DNA of 64,000 nt from Bacillus sp. MYb209. Its GTDB lineage: Bacteria; Bacillota; Bacilli; Bacillales; Bacillaceae_G. The position numbers were made by a program, and so were the translations under genes. The stretch covers positions 143,055 through 207,054 of the forward strand of contig NZ_PCNZ01000006.1 in NCBI RefSeq assembly GCF_002975175.1, in the 5' to 3' direction. This document shows, in pieces, positions 18,753 to 27,069 of this stretch (position 1 is its first letter; every line of letters begins with the position of its first letter). The notes beneath the pieces were generated by a model that saw only the letters and a program-made list of their open reading frames with translations, had not been told where the DNA came from and did no database searches.

Positions 18753-19232
18753 TTAAATAAATAAATTCACATTCCCATCCGAAGCATCTGCTAAATATGC
18801 ACCTACTCCTGCAAACTCTACCCCTTCCATAATCTCTTCCTCTTTTAACCCTAATAAATCTACTGTCATTTGACAAGCTACAAGCTTAACTCCCTGTTCT
18901 TTCGCCATATCAATTAAATCTGGCAAAGGCATTGCGTTATGTTTTTTCATAATACCTTTAATCATTTTTGGCCCCATACCAGCAAAATTCATTTTTGATA
19001 ATCCCATCTTATCAGCGCCGCGCGGCATCATTTTCCCAAACACTTTCTCTATAAACGTTTTCTTTACTTTCACATGCTCATCTTTCCTAAGGGCATTTAA
19101 ACCCCAGAAAGTATGAAAAATAGTCACCTCTTGATCGTACGCGGCTGCACCATTCGCAATAATGTAAGCTGCCATCGCTTTATCATAATCTCCACTAAAT
19201 AAAACAATCGTCGTTTTCTTCTGTTGTTCCAT
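18753..19232 (-). CDS. DsrE/DsrF-like sulfur carrier protein
   Basis: 159 residues, DsrE/F-like fold: VLFSGDYDKAMAAYIIANGA at the start, then the GVKLVACQMTVDLLGL segment in which Cys120 is the conserved sulfur-carrying position. Such proteins relay persulfide sulfur with TusA. An AAGGAGGAG site precedes the ATG. A CstR-type operator lies directly upstream, so this gene and tauE may form their own CstR-controlled unit. Confidence 0.88.
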   Translation of the reverse strand: MEQQKKTTIVLFSGDYDKAMAAYIIANGAAAYDQEVTIFHTFWGLNALRKDEHVKVKKTFIEKVFGKMMPRGADKMGLSKMNFAGMGPKMIKGIMKKHNAMPLPDLIDMAKEQGVKLVACQMTVDLLGLKEEEIMEGVEFAGVGAYLADASDGNVNLFI

Positions 19233-19248
19233 GTTGTTCTCCTCCTTA

Positions 19249-19264
19249 TTACCTATAGGGGTAT
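19249..19264. promoter_or_regulatory. CstR-type operator upstream of dsrE-tauE
   Basis: TTACCTATAGGGGTAT. On the minus strand a TTTACA-N16-TATAGG promoter can be drawn with its -10 inside this palindrome. It matches the TATACC-N4-GGGGTA pattern shared by the four sites of the cluster. Confidence 0.6.
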
Positions 19265-19320
19265 TTTAAAAGTTGTAAAAAGGTTCAAATTATCTAGCTA
19301 CACCCGATACTACTTTCCCC

Positions 19321-19680
19321 TTACAAAGCGTTCATACCGCCTGAAACATTTATAACGCGCTGAAATCCTAATTTCTTTAATACTTTTGCTGCTTGTTTAC
19401 TTCTCACCCCGCTCTGACAAATAACTATTACTTCCTTATTTTTATCTAACTGATTTACTTTACTAGCTAACTCATTTAGCGGGATATTCTGAAATCCCTT
19501 CATATGATTTCCTCTATATTCACCTACTGTACGAACATCGATAAATTGTTTTCCCTTTTTTCCCGCTATACTCTTCAATTCTTTTCCATTTATATTTTGA
19601 ACACCTTTCACCGGTAAAAAACGTGAAATAACAAACCATGCAGCAAGTACAATGAAAAGCGTACTAAATATTGTATTCAT
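19321..19680 (-). CDS. Membrane-anchored rhodanese-domain protein
   Basis: 119 residues: one N-terminal membrane segment (about 3-20), then a single rhodanese domain with FIDVRTVGEYRGNHMKG and the active-site loop CQSGVRS (Cys89). A rhodanese moves sulfane sulfur between thiols. It lies in the persulfide cluster between tusA and dsrE. Confidence 0.88.
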   Translation of the reverse strand: MNTIFSTLFIVLAAWFVISRFLPVKGVQNINGKELKSIAGKKGKQFIDVRTVGEYRGNHMKGFQNIPLNELASKVNQLDKNKEVIVICQSGVRSKQAAKVLKKLGFQRVINVSGGMNAL

Positions 19681-19718
19681 ATAACCACCCTCTCCGCCTT
19701 TACAAAACTAGTTCTTCC

Positions 19719-19949
19719 CTATGCCTTCTTAATCCAAAATTTCAGCACATCGTCTTCTATATTATGCTTTACTATTTCATGACCGCCTGTTTTTGACCAT
19801 GCTGGAATATCCTTTACCGACCCTTTATCCGTTACATGTACTTCTAACACATCTCCAGATTGTAAAGTATCCATCGCTCTCTTCGTTCTTACAATCGGCA
19901 TCGGACATGCTAAACCTTTCGCATCTAATACTTGTTTTATATTCATCAT
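19719..19949 (-). CDS. tusA: TusA-family sulfur carrier
   Basis: 76 residues with the KGLACPMPIVRTKRAM motif; Cys15 carries the sulfur. Two ATGs in a row follow GGAGG; the second is at the better distance and the choice changes only one residue. It belongs to the run of sulfur-transfer genes and is a likely partner of DsrE. Confidence 0.92.
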   Translation of the reverse strand: MMNIKQVLDAKGLACPMPIVRTKRAMDTLQSGDVLEVHVTDKGSVKDIPAWSKTGGHEIVKHNIEDDVLKFWIKKA

Positions 19950-19976
19950 CTATACCTCCATTTTTTGTTTATATCA

Positions 19977-21107
19977 TTATTCATGAACTGCACAACGATT
20001 TGGACCAATCTCCATTTCACGCTCTTCTTCCACACTCGGATGGATTTTCCCCATATTCGTTTGACGAATTTCTTCATAAGCATTCGGCTGCGGTGGTAAA
20101 TTCTCTGTTACGATTTTACGAAACTCATCCGCACATTTAATGTTTAATCCTGTATTCGACTCAAATAATTCTTTTAAGTTTGCACTTACAATACCACTCT
20201 CATCTATTTCACTTATTTTTGAATAATGAGCTGGTAAAACAATTAACTCTTGCGATAATTCCTTATAACGTGTATATAAAGTACTTCGCAAATCCCCTAC
20301 CCAGTCTTCCGCCTTCCCGGCAAGATCGGGACGACCAATTGAATCTACAAATAAAATATCACCTGATAATAAATACGTCTCATCTACAATAAATGATGTA
20401 CTTCCAATCGTATGCCCTGGTGAGTATAGTGCATCAATATTAATTAGGGTACCCCCTACCGTAATAACAGTGCCTTCTACTAGCGGTTCGTAAGAGAAAA
20501 CAACTTCCTCCGCATCTTTTGGAGGTAACCAATACGTACCACTGACTTTTTCAGCCAACTTATGCCCACCAGAAATATGATCTGCATGTAGATGTGTATC
20601 CATTACGTTAGTAATAGTAACTCCATGTTCTTTTGCAAAATCTTCGTATGCTTCAATCGTTCTCACCGCATCAATGACTGCTGCTTCACCATTTGAAACT
20701 ACCATATAAGATAAGCATCCTTTTCCAAGACGATTAAATTGATATATACTTCCCCCGCCCTGTACATCCCCTACCTTTACCGGCTTCACATACTCACTCC
20801 AAGCTTTCATACCGCCAGCTAAATAATAAATATTATTGAAACCCTCATCTAACAATTGCTCTGCGACAAACTGAGAAGAACCCTCTTTCGCACATACAAC
20901 TAAAATCTCTTTCTCCCTCGGTAATTCATCTACAATATGTTCTACACCATCTAATAAATCAAAATACGGTTTATTCATTGAAGAAATTTGTTTCCCTTCA
21001 ATTTTCCATTCTTCATAATCCGCTTCATTCCGAACATCTAAAATAAACAACTCTCCAAATAAAACTTTCTCTGCTATATCTTTTGCTTGTAACGGTTTAA
21101 CACTCAT
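19977..21107 (-). CDS. Rhodanese-persulfide dioxygenase fusion (metallo-beta-lactamase fold)
   Basis: 376 residues. An N-terminal rhodanese domain (about 5-108, loop from Cys72, CAKEGSS) is followed by a metallo-beta-lactamase domain of the ETHE1 type: THLHADH (172-177), His232 in SPGH, Asp250 in LSGD and His294 in LPAHY. ETHE1-type enzymes oxidise glutathione, CoA or bacillithiol persulfide to sulfite. The function parallels S. aureus CstB, which has another domain order. The C-terminal 60 residues ([16 protein letters not shown]) are common in this group. It probably feeds sulfite to the TauE exporter. Confidence 0.88.
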   Translation of the reverse strand: MSVKPLQAKDIAEKVLFGELFILDVRNEADYEEWKIEGKQISSMNKPYFDLLDGVEHIVDELPREKEILVVCAKEGSSQFVAEQLLDEGFNNIYYLAGGMKAWSEYVKPVKVGDVQGGGSIYQFNRLGKGCLSYMVVSNGEAAVIDAVRTIEAYEDFAKEHGVTITNVMDTHLHADHISGGHKLAEKVSGTYWLPPKDAEEVVFSYEPLVEGTVITVGGTLINIDALYSPGHTIGSTSFIVDETYLLSGDILFVDSIGRPDLAGKAEDWVGDLRSTLYTRYKELSQELIVLPAHYSKISEIDESGIVSANLKELFESNTGLNIKCADEFRKIVTENLPPQPNAYEEIRQTNMGKIHPSVEEEREMEIGPNRCAVHE

Positions 21108-21111
21108 TTTT

Positions 21112-21127
21112 TACCCCCCATGGTATA
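21112..21127. promoter_or_regulatory. Possible CstR-type operator before the dioxygenase gene
   Basis: On the minus strand TATACC-ATGG-GGGGTA fits the pattern of the other sites. It also contains the G-rich ribosome site of the gene starting at 21107, so it could be coincidence. Confidence 0.35.
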
Positions 21128-21144
21128 TTTTAATTTAAAAAAAT

Positions 21145-21705
21145 TTACTTCTCTATATTCCCTTGCCACTCTAACATACCTGGAATGACATTTTTCACGT
21201 TTGAAAAACCTTTTTCTTTCAACGTTTGACACGCTATATCACTACGGTTACCAGTTCGGCAAACAACATAAATTTGCTTTGTCTGATCTAACGATGCACT
21301 GTCTAGTTCACCTAGTGGCACCGAAATAGCGGATGGAATATGACCAAAAGCAAATTCCGCTGCTTCGCGAACATCTAGTACGATGCACTCTTCTCCGCAA
21401 GATAATATATCCTGTAATTCTACATTCGTAATTGTATGAGGATATTTCACAACTTCATTCACTTCATGTTCGTGGGCTTTTCTTACATAATGCATCAATA
21501 TATCTCCCTCTTGTTTCGTTCCGATATATTGATGCCCTACTTTAGTCGTCCAACTTTGCAGATCTAACGTAGACCCTTTATCCGTTGCCTCTATTTCAAT
21601 AACTTGTCCTGATCCCAATCCTTTCATCGCCTTTTTTGTCTTCACAATTGGCATCGGACAAGCCAAGCCTTTACAGTCTAAACTCGTATCAACTTTTATA
21701 CTCAT
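21145..21705 (-). CDS. TusA-rhodanese fusion protein
   Basis: 186 residues from the second ATG, at a normal distance from GGGAGG. Residues 1-77 are a TusA domain (CKGLACPMPIVKTKKAM, Cys16) and about 92-186 a rhodanese domain with VLDVREAAEFAFGHIPSA and the active loop CRTGNRS (Cys149). The fusion would pass sulfur from thiosulfate or a persulfide directly between domains, like the separate CstA modules of staphylococci. First gene of the CstR-controlled operon. Confidence 0.9.
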   Translation of the reverse strand: MSIKVDTSLDCKGLACPMPIVKTKKAMKGLGSGQVIEIEATDKGSTLDLQSWTTKVGHQYIGTKQEGDILMHYVRKAHEHEVNEVVKYPHTITNVELQDILSCGEECIVLDVREAAEFAFGHIPSAISVPLGELDSASLDQTKQIYVVCRTGNRSDIACQTLKEKGFSNVKNVIPGMLEWQGNIEK

Positions 21706-21732
21706 AATCATTTCCTCCCTAATTATTATACA

Positions 21733-21749
21733 TATACCTGCAGGGGTAT
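21733..21749. promoter_or_regulatory. CstR-type operator upstream of the TusA-rhodanese operon
   Basis: TATACCTGCAGGGGTAT. It overlaps the -10 of the promoter on the minus strand at 21748-21776. Confidence 0.7.
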
Positions 21750-21776
21750 GTTAAGGTGTTTTTGAAAATCTGTCAA
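21748..21776 (-). promoter_or_regulatory. Promoter of the persulfide operon
   Basis: TTGACA (21771-21776), 17-nt spacer and TAACAT (21748-21753) on the minus strand. Confidence 0.65.
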
Positions 21777-21793
21777 CACATATGTTTGACAGA

Positions 21794-22057
21794 TTACCGG
21801 CTTTTTACTAGTAATTGAACAGCTTCTTTAATTAACTCTTCATTTGAGCCATTACCTTTTTCAAACTGCTCGCGCAAACATTGCTCTAAATTTGTTCCCA
21901 CAACAAGTCCAATTGTACGATCTAGCGCAGAACGGGATGCAGTTAACTGTGTAATAACATCTCGGCAATCTTTTCCCTCTTCCATCATGCGAAGCACACC
22001 ACGAACTTGACCTTCAATACGTTTCAATCTATTTTTCATATCTTGATTATATTCCAC
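21794..22057 (-). CDS. cstR: CsoR-family persulfide-sensing repressor CstR
   Basis: 87 residues starting with GTG, with GGAGG 9 nt upstream. All-helical DUF156 protein beginning MEYNQDMKNRLKRIEGQVRG. Cys31 and Cys60 are at the positions used by S. aureus CstR to form sulfur-bridged dimers. Copper-sensing CsoR has a His four residues before the second Cys; here that position is Asn56, so copper sensing is unlikely. It should repress the sulfur genes until persulfide is present. It is probably autoregulated through the palindrome at 22120-22137. Confidence 0.9.
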   Translation of the reverse strand: MEYNQDMKNRLKRIEGQVRGVLRMMEEGKDCRDVITQLTASRSALDRTIGLVVGTNLEQCLREQFEKGNGSNEELIKEAVQLLVKSR

Positions 22058-22119
22058 TGTAGAACACCTCCGTAATTATAACTATATTATACATTACTTT
22101 GTAACTTTGTATAATATCA

Positions 22120-22137
22120 TATACCCTCAAGGGTATA
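22120..22137. promoter_or_regulatory. CstR-type operator upstream of cstR
   Basis: TATACCCTCAAGGGTATA, a near-perfect palindrome. A weak TATACA-N16-TATAAT promoter for cstR lies downstream of it on the minus strand. Confidence 0.65.
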
Positions 22138-22231
22138 TTGCAAAGTTTTTAATTTTAAGCCTATATACTTTCTAACCATATAAAAATAGACCGAATCAAC
22201 CATATGGCGGGTTTCGGCCTATCCTTATTCA

Positions 22232-22621
22232 TTAATTTACGTTAATCGTTATTAATTCAGCTACATTTCTATCATTAATCACAATCGCTTTTTTCTCATT
22301 ATTCGGCAGTAAAATTATATACTTCCCTTTTCTGGGAGTCTTCCAAATGAATTTTCCTTCTTGATTAGTCTTCCCTATCGAAATTACGATTTCTTTGCTA
22401 GGCCCAGGTGATTCATCTTTTATAAGCATAATTTCAAAATCTTTTATCGGTTGTTTCTCTTTATTCTGAACATAGAAAGTTATAGGATTACCAACCTTAC
22501 TAGCATTCTCCTCATTATTTGCTATAAAACTAGACATCAAGATTATGACCAATATACAAAACAAAATCCCAATAGACTTACTATATTTATTCAGACCATT
22601 TTTTAATATTATTAAAAACAT
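22232..22621 (-). CDS. Hypothetical membrane-anchored protein
   Basis: 129 residues: a membrane segment (about 15-33) and an exported domain of about 95 residues with alternating beta strands (ITFYVQNKEKQPIKDFEIMLI, GKFIWKTPRKGKYIILLP). The pattern looks like a carboxypeptidase-regulatory or Cna-B-type beta sandwich, but I do not recognise the family. It overlaps the end of the decayed protease reading frame by 35 nt. Confidence 0.5.
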   Translation of the reverse strand: MFLIILKNGLNKYSKSIGILFCILVIILMSSFIANNEENASKVGNPITFYVQNKEKQPIKDFEIMLIKDESPGPSKEIVISIGKTNQEGKFIWKTPRKGKYIILLPNNEKKAIVINDRNVAELITINVN

Positions 22622-23193
22622 CGTCTGTTATCCGATTTCCAGAATTCATATTTTTATTTCCTCTTGTATGAATGGCTATTATTCTGACACCCGTATCAAA
22701 ATAATGGTATACAGGTGATCCACTTTGCCCCTCATAAGTATCAATCCTATATGTTAAAATTCTAGGGTTAACGCCTTCAATTACACCCATAAATTTCTCC
22801 ATTATTATACTGAGTTGCTACATAGACTATAGCGCTATACGGATATGAAGTTGTATCATTGACCCGTATTCGATCATCTATTCCTATAACAGAATAGGTA
22901 AGAATATTAGGTGAATAATTTAACTTAGTATTTTCCAATAAATATCCCCAATCTTCCCTACCATGTTTACGCCCTTCAAACGAAGGCGAAACAAGATCTT
23001 CTCCTCTTAGATCATTACTATACAAAGATTGTTCTTGAAAAAGTACTCTTTCTCCCTCATTCGAAACTGATGTCCAAGGTACATCTTCTGCATATACCTT
23101 CTGTTTCACCCAAAATACCATATAAAAAAAGATAAAGAGAACACCAAAACTGTAAAGAACCAATCTACATCTTATAGAAATAAAGCTATACAC
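22587..23193 (-). pseudogene. Decayed V8-type glutamyl endopeptidase (internal deletion)
   Basis: Two overlapping frames. The upstream one (22777-23193, 138 codons) has a signal peptide, a propeptide-like stretch and then VIGIDDRIRVNDTTSYPYSA and an IYGC stretch, the beginning of the mature protease. It stops where the family normally continues with the catalytic His region. The downstream frame (22587-22802) resumes with the end of the enzyme, including YEGQSGSPVY around the catalytic Ser and an IIAIHTRGN strand. The His and Asp regions are absent, so an internal deletion with a frame change is likely and activity is not expected. Confidence 0.7.
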
Positions 23194-23271
23194 TTTAACT
23201 TACCTCCTATATAAATGATAGCGAACAATTGAGGATCCCCTTTATAAATTCTAATTTTTCTTTTCTTAGAA

Positions 23272-23314
23272 GTCAATGTAATTAATAATGATTATCATTA
23301 TTAATTACATTGAC
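23272..23314. promoter_or_regulatory. Fur-box-like perfect inverted repeat
   Basis: Two 20-bp arms that are exact reverse complements, with TTA between. The centre AATAATGATTATCATTATT matches the 19-bp Fur consensus at 16 positions. The arms extend beyond a Fur box, which suggests two overlapping sites or a transcript hairpin. The nearest downstream gene on the minus strand is the decayed protease (about 80 nt away). Confidence 0.6.
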
Positions 23315-23399
23315 TTAACAAAACAATAAAATTATTTACATTCTTTACTTTGAGTTAAAAAAGCTTAGTTCTTCCAAGGATTCGGCTGTAAAGAAAAGG

Positions 23400-23468
23400 A
23401 GTTAGGTGGGAGATCAACTTCCCGTAAATGCCCAATTGGTGATGGCTAATACTCGGCGGGGGATACTA
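23400..23468 (+). repeat. Partial copy of a structured intergenic repeat
   Basis: Shares GTTAGGTGGGAGAT, CCCGTAAA-GCCC-ATTGGT and CTAATA-TC-GGGGGAT blocks in the same order and spacing with 62893-62957. The left arm that pairs with AGGTGGGAG in the other copy is missing here. The rest of the gap 23194-23553 holds only the Fur-like palindrome and an ATGGCTAATAC direct repeat. Confidence 0.6.
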
Positions 23469-23553
23469 TGACTATGGCTAATACAATATATCTACTACAA
23501 AAAATTCATTTCATTTACGAATGAAGGAATCAACCGTTTTATTATCCTACTTC

Positions 23554-24138
23554 CTATAATCTCTTTGTAAAACTATAATCCATCTCTCCACCTAAAGCTT
23601 CAGCTGTATCACCAGTTTCTCTAAAATCATGTGTATAAATTTGTTCAAATGAACCGAAATCTACTTGTTTATAAAATTCATAACAAGGGAATCCATCATG
23701 CTCTCCTTGAATATCGATACTACCATCCTTGTTCACACATACAGTTAATAAATAATCTACAGGTGGTGCATATACATTTAACGGATTACTAGCGCTTGCA
23801 CTCATTTTGAATTGTACACCATCAGAATTCCATGCAATATGAGTACACACAATATTTTCAGTACTCGCTTTTCCTGTTCTTTTATTCACAGAACCATCTG
23901 GATTTGTAATCTTCTCTGTCGTAATACCCGTGTTTGCATATGAAAACACTTCTTCTTTATAAAAATCTACTACTACCTCTTGCTCAACTCTAGAGCGCAT
24001 AGTATTTACCGCATGTGGTGTAAATTCACGTGAATCACCTTCGAATTGTATTACTCTCCCTGTTTGTACATCCTTACTCGGTTCCGTCCAAGACATTGGA
24101 ATAAATACACTGGCTCTAATTTTAACGATATTCGTCAT
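23554..24138 (-). CDS. DUF3238-family protein (paralogue 1)
   Basis: 194 residues from the ATG at 24138; the GTG three codons earlier is part of the GGGGTG ribosome site. Opens with MTNIVKIRASVFIP and contains GDSREFTPHAVNTMRSRVEQEVVVDF, TENIVCTHIAWNSDG and HDGFPCYEFYKQVDFGSFE. All-beta, without signal peptide or membrane segment. I place it in DUF3238, whose function is not known to me. Tandem with a close paralogue of the same length. Confidence 0.75.
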   Translation of the reverse strand: MTNIVKIRASVFIPMSWTEPSKDVQTGRVIQFEGDSREFTPHAVNTMRSRVEQEVVVDFYKEEVFSYANTGITTEKITNPDGSVNKRTGKASTENIVCTHIAWNSDGVQFKMSASASNPLNVYAPPVDYLLTVCVNKDGSIDIQGEHDGFPCYEFYKQVDFGSFEQIYTHDFRETGDTAEALGGEMDYSFTKRL

Positions 24139-24274
24139 AAGAAACACCCCTATAATTCTAATTTTATATACTCCATACTATTGAATAAAATAGACCACAA
24201 TTTCGGTCCCAGAACCAATAGCTTTCTCTTTTACGTTTGCTACTTCCTTCTGAAAAATAGCGCTATATTTATAT

Positions 24275-24859
24275 CTAGATTTTCGTTTTAAAGCTATATT
24301 CCATTTCTCCAGCTAGTGCTGCTGGGGTATCATCCGTTTCCCTGAAATCATGTGTATATATTAATTCAAATGAACCAAAGTCTATTTGTTTATAAAATTC
24401 ATAGCAAGGGAAACCATCATGTACACCTTCAACATGCACAGTACCACTTTCATTAACTCGTATAGTCAAAAAATAATCAGCTGCAGGTGCTGCCGCGTTT
24501 AACGGATTACTTGCACTTGCTCTCATTTCAAATGAAACTTCATCTTCACTCCATACAATATTTGTACATGCAATGTTTTCTGTACTTGTTTCTCCTTTTT
24601 GATACTCAATTGAGCCATCTGGATTTGTAATTTTCACAGTAACGATACAAGCATCTGCATATGTGAAAATTTCTCTTTTATAAAAATCAATATTCACTTC
24701 TTGTTCTAATCTTGAACGCTTTGTGTTCACAGCGTATGGTGTAAACTCACGTGCATCTCCGGCATATTCAAACACTCTTCCTGTTGCAGGATCCTGAATA
24801 GGTTTCAGCGAAGCATACGGTGCAAATACACTCCCTCTAATTTTAACGATATTAACCAT
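24275..24859 (-). CDS. DUF3238-family protein (paralogue 2)
   Basis: 194 residues from the ATG at 24859 behind GGAGG; the open frame runs 40 codons further through the promoter region and is not coding there. It follows the other paralogue closely in sequence (KIRGSVFAPYASL, GDAREFTPYAVNTKRSRLEQEV, HDGFPCYEFYKQIDFGSFE). Transcribed divergently from a MarR gene; its promoter is interlocked with that of marR and lies under two palindromes, so MarR control is likely. Confidence 0.78.
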   Translation of the reverse strand: MVNIVKIRGSVFAPYASLKPIQDPATGRVFEYAGDAREFTPYAVNTKRSRLEQEVNIDFYKREIFTYADACIVTVKITNPDGSIEYQKGETSTENIACTNIVWSEDEVSFEMRASASNPLNAAAPAADYFLTIRVNESGTVHVEGVHDGFPCYEFYKQIDFGSFELIYTHDFRETDDTPAALAGEMEYSFKTKI

Positions 24860-24920
24860 GTGAAACCTCCATAATTCATTGATTTTATTTAGATAAATCA
24901 TTATTTGTTCTATCACTATC

Positions 24921-24945
24921 ATATAGTCAATTTGATTGACTATAT
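24921..24945. promoter_or_regulatory. MarR operator O1
   Basis: Two 11-bp arms (ATATAGTCAAT and complement) around TTG. It covers the -35 TTGATT (24932-24937) of the plus-strand promoter, which has TACAAT at 24955-24960 after a 17-nt spacer. Confidence 0.75.
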
Positions 24946-24968
24946 CCTGTATAGTACAATAGATTTTA

Positions 24969-24995
24969 CTTATAGTCAATTTGATTGACTATAAG
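24969..24995. promoter_or_regulatory. MarR operator O2
   Basis: Two 12-bp arms (CTTATAGTCAAT and complement) around TTG, the same core as O1. It covers the minus-strand -35 TTGACT (24974-24979), whose -10 TACTAT lies at 24951-24956 after 17 nt. Confidence 0.75.
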
Positions 24996-25011
24996 TAAGG
25001 AGGTTATATAC

Positions 25012-25485
25012 ATGGATCATCAAACATTTAACGAATTAGATCTCACTTCACTTTTATCATTATCCTTCAGCACATTAATTACTGAACTACATGACAGATT
25101 AAGTGAATTGGGATTTGAAGATATTAGACCAGCGCATGGTTTTATGTTCAAACGCATCCTTCCTAATGGAGCAACAGGTATAGAACTAGCTGAATATTTA
25201 GGGGTTTCAAAACAAGCCATAAGTAAAATGGTAGATTCTCTGGAGAACAGTGGTTATGTCACGCGCCAAACTCACCCTACTGATAAAAGAGGTAAAATCA
25301 TCGTTCTAACCGAACGTGGTTTGTCAGTAATGAAAGTAAAAGAAGAAATAGTAGCTGAAATAGAACAGCGATGGATTGCAAACATAGGTGCAGGACGAAT
25401 GCAAATGCTTAAAGAAGATTTAACAACATTTGTTACTAAAGAAAATACAGGGAAATTATCATCGAGCATACGACCTGTTTGGTAA
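25012..25485 (+). CDS. MarR-family transcriptional regulator
   Basis: 157 residues from the ATG at 25012 behind AAGGAGG. Winged HTH of the MarR type: GATGIELAEYLGVSKQAISKMVDSLENSGYV as recognition region, then the wing THPTDKRGKIIVLTERG. Dimer-forming helices at both ends. Two near-identical palindromes separate it from the divergent DUF3238 gene, so it probably represses itself and that gene. The ligand is unknown. Confidence 0.9.
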   Translation: MDHQTFNELDLTSLLSLSFSTLITELHDRLSELGFEDIRPAHGFMFKRILPNGATGIELAEYLGVSKQAISKMVDSLENSGYVTRQTHPTDKRGKIIVLTERGLSVMKVKEEIVAEIEQRWIANIGAGRMQMLKEDLTTFVTKENTGKLSSSIRPVW

Positions 25486-25500
25486 ACAAAAACTCCAAAT

Positions 25501-25538
25501 AAAAAGAACGGACAAGAAATTCTATGTCCGTTCTTTTC
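25501..25538. terminator. Bidirectional terminator between marR and spoVR
   Basis: AAAAGAACGGACA and its complement form a 13-bp stem with a 10-nt loop; T-runs on both strands. Confidence 0.9.
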
Positions 25539-25539
25539 A

Positions 25540-26955
25540 TCACACATACTTCCGATGCACCATCTTCCCATCATAAGAAAACACAACGCCCTTACTTTCC
25601 ACAATCGACTCCATATGCACCGTTCTTCCCCATAGCTGATGAAGATACGGCAATACTTTTTCTAAGTATTTTAAGTCTAACTCGATTCCTTCATAGCTAT
25701 GTTTAATGTACAATTCCCCATTCTTTAAGTAATCTCCATCTTCCACTACTAAGTACGGGAAACCTCCATTTGTACGCATATTTACGAGTTGATCACGCAC
25801 AGGTTCCCACTCTTTATCAATTACTTTATATTCCTTACCTTGGCGCTGGAATAAGTACATATCTTCTCTCATTATGAGTTCTTTATTTAAGTAGTTTCTT
25901 AGGAACGATACGTCCCATTCAATTTCCCGTACTTCAAACATTTTCTCACGACCAGAACCAGGCTTCACACCGCGTCGCTTCATTTCTTCTGTCGGATTGT
26001 TATAGCGTTCTTCAATATCTTCAAACATTTTAATACCGAGGTAGTATGGATTAATACTTGTTTTTGATGGCTGTACGACACCTGCATTTAATTTCGCAAA
26101 TTCAATTGCTTCACCAGATGTTAAGTCCATTTCACGAAGTATGCGTTGATGCCAGTAGGAAGCCCAGCCTTCATTCATGATCTTCGTTTCAAGCTGCGGC
26201 CAGAAATATAACATTTCCTCGCGCATCATCGTTAATATGTCGCGCTGCCACTCTTCTAGCTCACGGCTGTATTCTTCAATAAAGAGGAGTAAATCTTTTT
26301 CTGGTTGCGGAGGGATTTTCTTCTTTTTATGCATATTAGGTCTTTCCCTCTTTTTGTTTCGATCATCTAAATTCCATAAATCATCGTACTGCGATATCTT
26401 TTTCTTGTCTACATCCTCTTCTAAATCTTCAATACTCCATGCAAGTTTCGGGCGCATAAGTGATGGATCTATATGTTCTTGAATGGCAAGTACTGCATCC
26501 AAGAACGTTTCTACCTCTGCTTTTCCGTACTTATGCTCATATGCTTTCACACGTTCAGCTGTTGCTGACATGCTCTCCACCATATCACGTTTCGTATTAG
26601 AAAAACGAATATTATTTTTGAAGAAGTCACAGTGCGCTAAAACGTGCGCCACGATTAGTTTATTTTGAATTAAAGAATTCGTATCTAATAAAAAGGCGTA
26701 ACATGGATCAGAGTTAATAACGAGTTCATAAATTTTACTAAGTCCTAAATCGTATTGTAATTTCATTCTGAAAAATTGCTTTCCAAAACTCCAATGTGAA
26801 AACCTCGTCGGCATCCCATATGCACCAAATGTATAAATAATTTCCGCTGGACATACTTCATAACGCATCGGATAAAAATCAAGCCCAAATCCAGTCGCAA
26901 TTTCCGTAATTTCCGCAATCGCATATTGCAATGCTTTATCTTCACTTGCTCTCAT
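25540..26955 (-). CDS. spoVR: SpoVR family protein
   Basis: 471 residues, full length for the family. Recognisable segments include [45 protein letters not shown] and [17 protein letters not shown]. In B. subtilis SpoVR is made in the mother cell and is needed for normal spore cortex formation. GGAGGG lies 6 nt before the ATG. Monocistronic. Confidence 0.95.
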   Translation of the reverse strand: MRASEDKALQYAIAEITEIATGFGLDFYPMRYEVCPAEIIYTFGAYGMPTRFSHWSFGKQFFRMKLQYDLGLSKIYELVINSDPCYAFLLDTNSLIQNKLIVAHVLAHCDFFKNNIRFSNTKRDMVESMSATAERVKAYEHKYGKAEVETFLDAVLAIQEHIDPSLMRPKLAWSIEDLEEDVDKKKISQYDDLWNLDDRNKKRERPNMHKKKKIPPQPEKDLLLFIEEYSRELEEWQRDILTMMREEMLYFWPQLETKIMNEGWASYWHQRILREMDLTSGEAIEFAKLNAGVVQPSKTSINPYYLGIKMFEDIEERYNNPTEEMKRRGVKPGSGREKMFEVREIEWDVSFLRNYLNKELIMREDMYLFQRQGKEYKVIDKEWEPVRDQLVNMRTNGGFPYLVVEDGDYLKNGELYIKHSYEGIELDLKYLEKVLPYLHQLWGRTVHMESIVESKGVVFSYDGKMVHRKYV

Positions 26956-27030
26956 TATTTTCCCTCCTTACACTTTCCCTTAAGAAAGTGTATGATGAGG
27001 AACAAGCTTTCATGAGGATTGATTGCATAA

Positions 27031-27062
27031 TAAAAAGACACCCTCGCAAAAACGAGAATGCC
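27031..27062 (-). terminator. Terminator of the nitroreductase gene
   Basis: On the minus strand GGCATTCTCG pairs imperfectly with CGAGGGTGTC across a T5 loop, followed by TTTTTATTA. Confidence 0.75.
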
Positions 27063-27069
27063 CCCCAAA

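Noticed and set aside
22150-22231. Imperfect hairpin AGACCGAA/TTTCGGCCT near the end of the 129-aa gene
   Set aside because: Probably its terminator, but the stem has several mismatches and no good T-run, so it is not listed as a feature.
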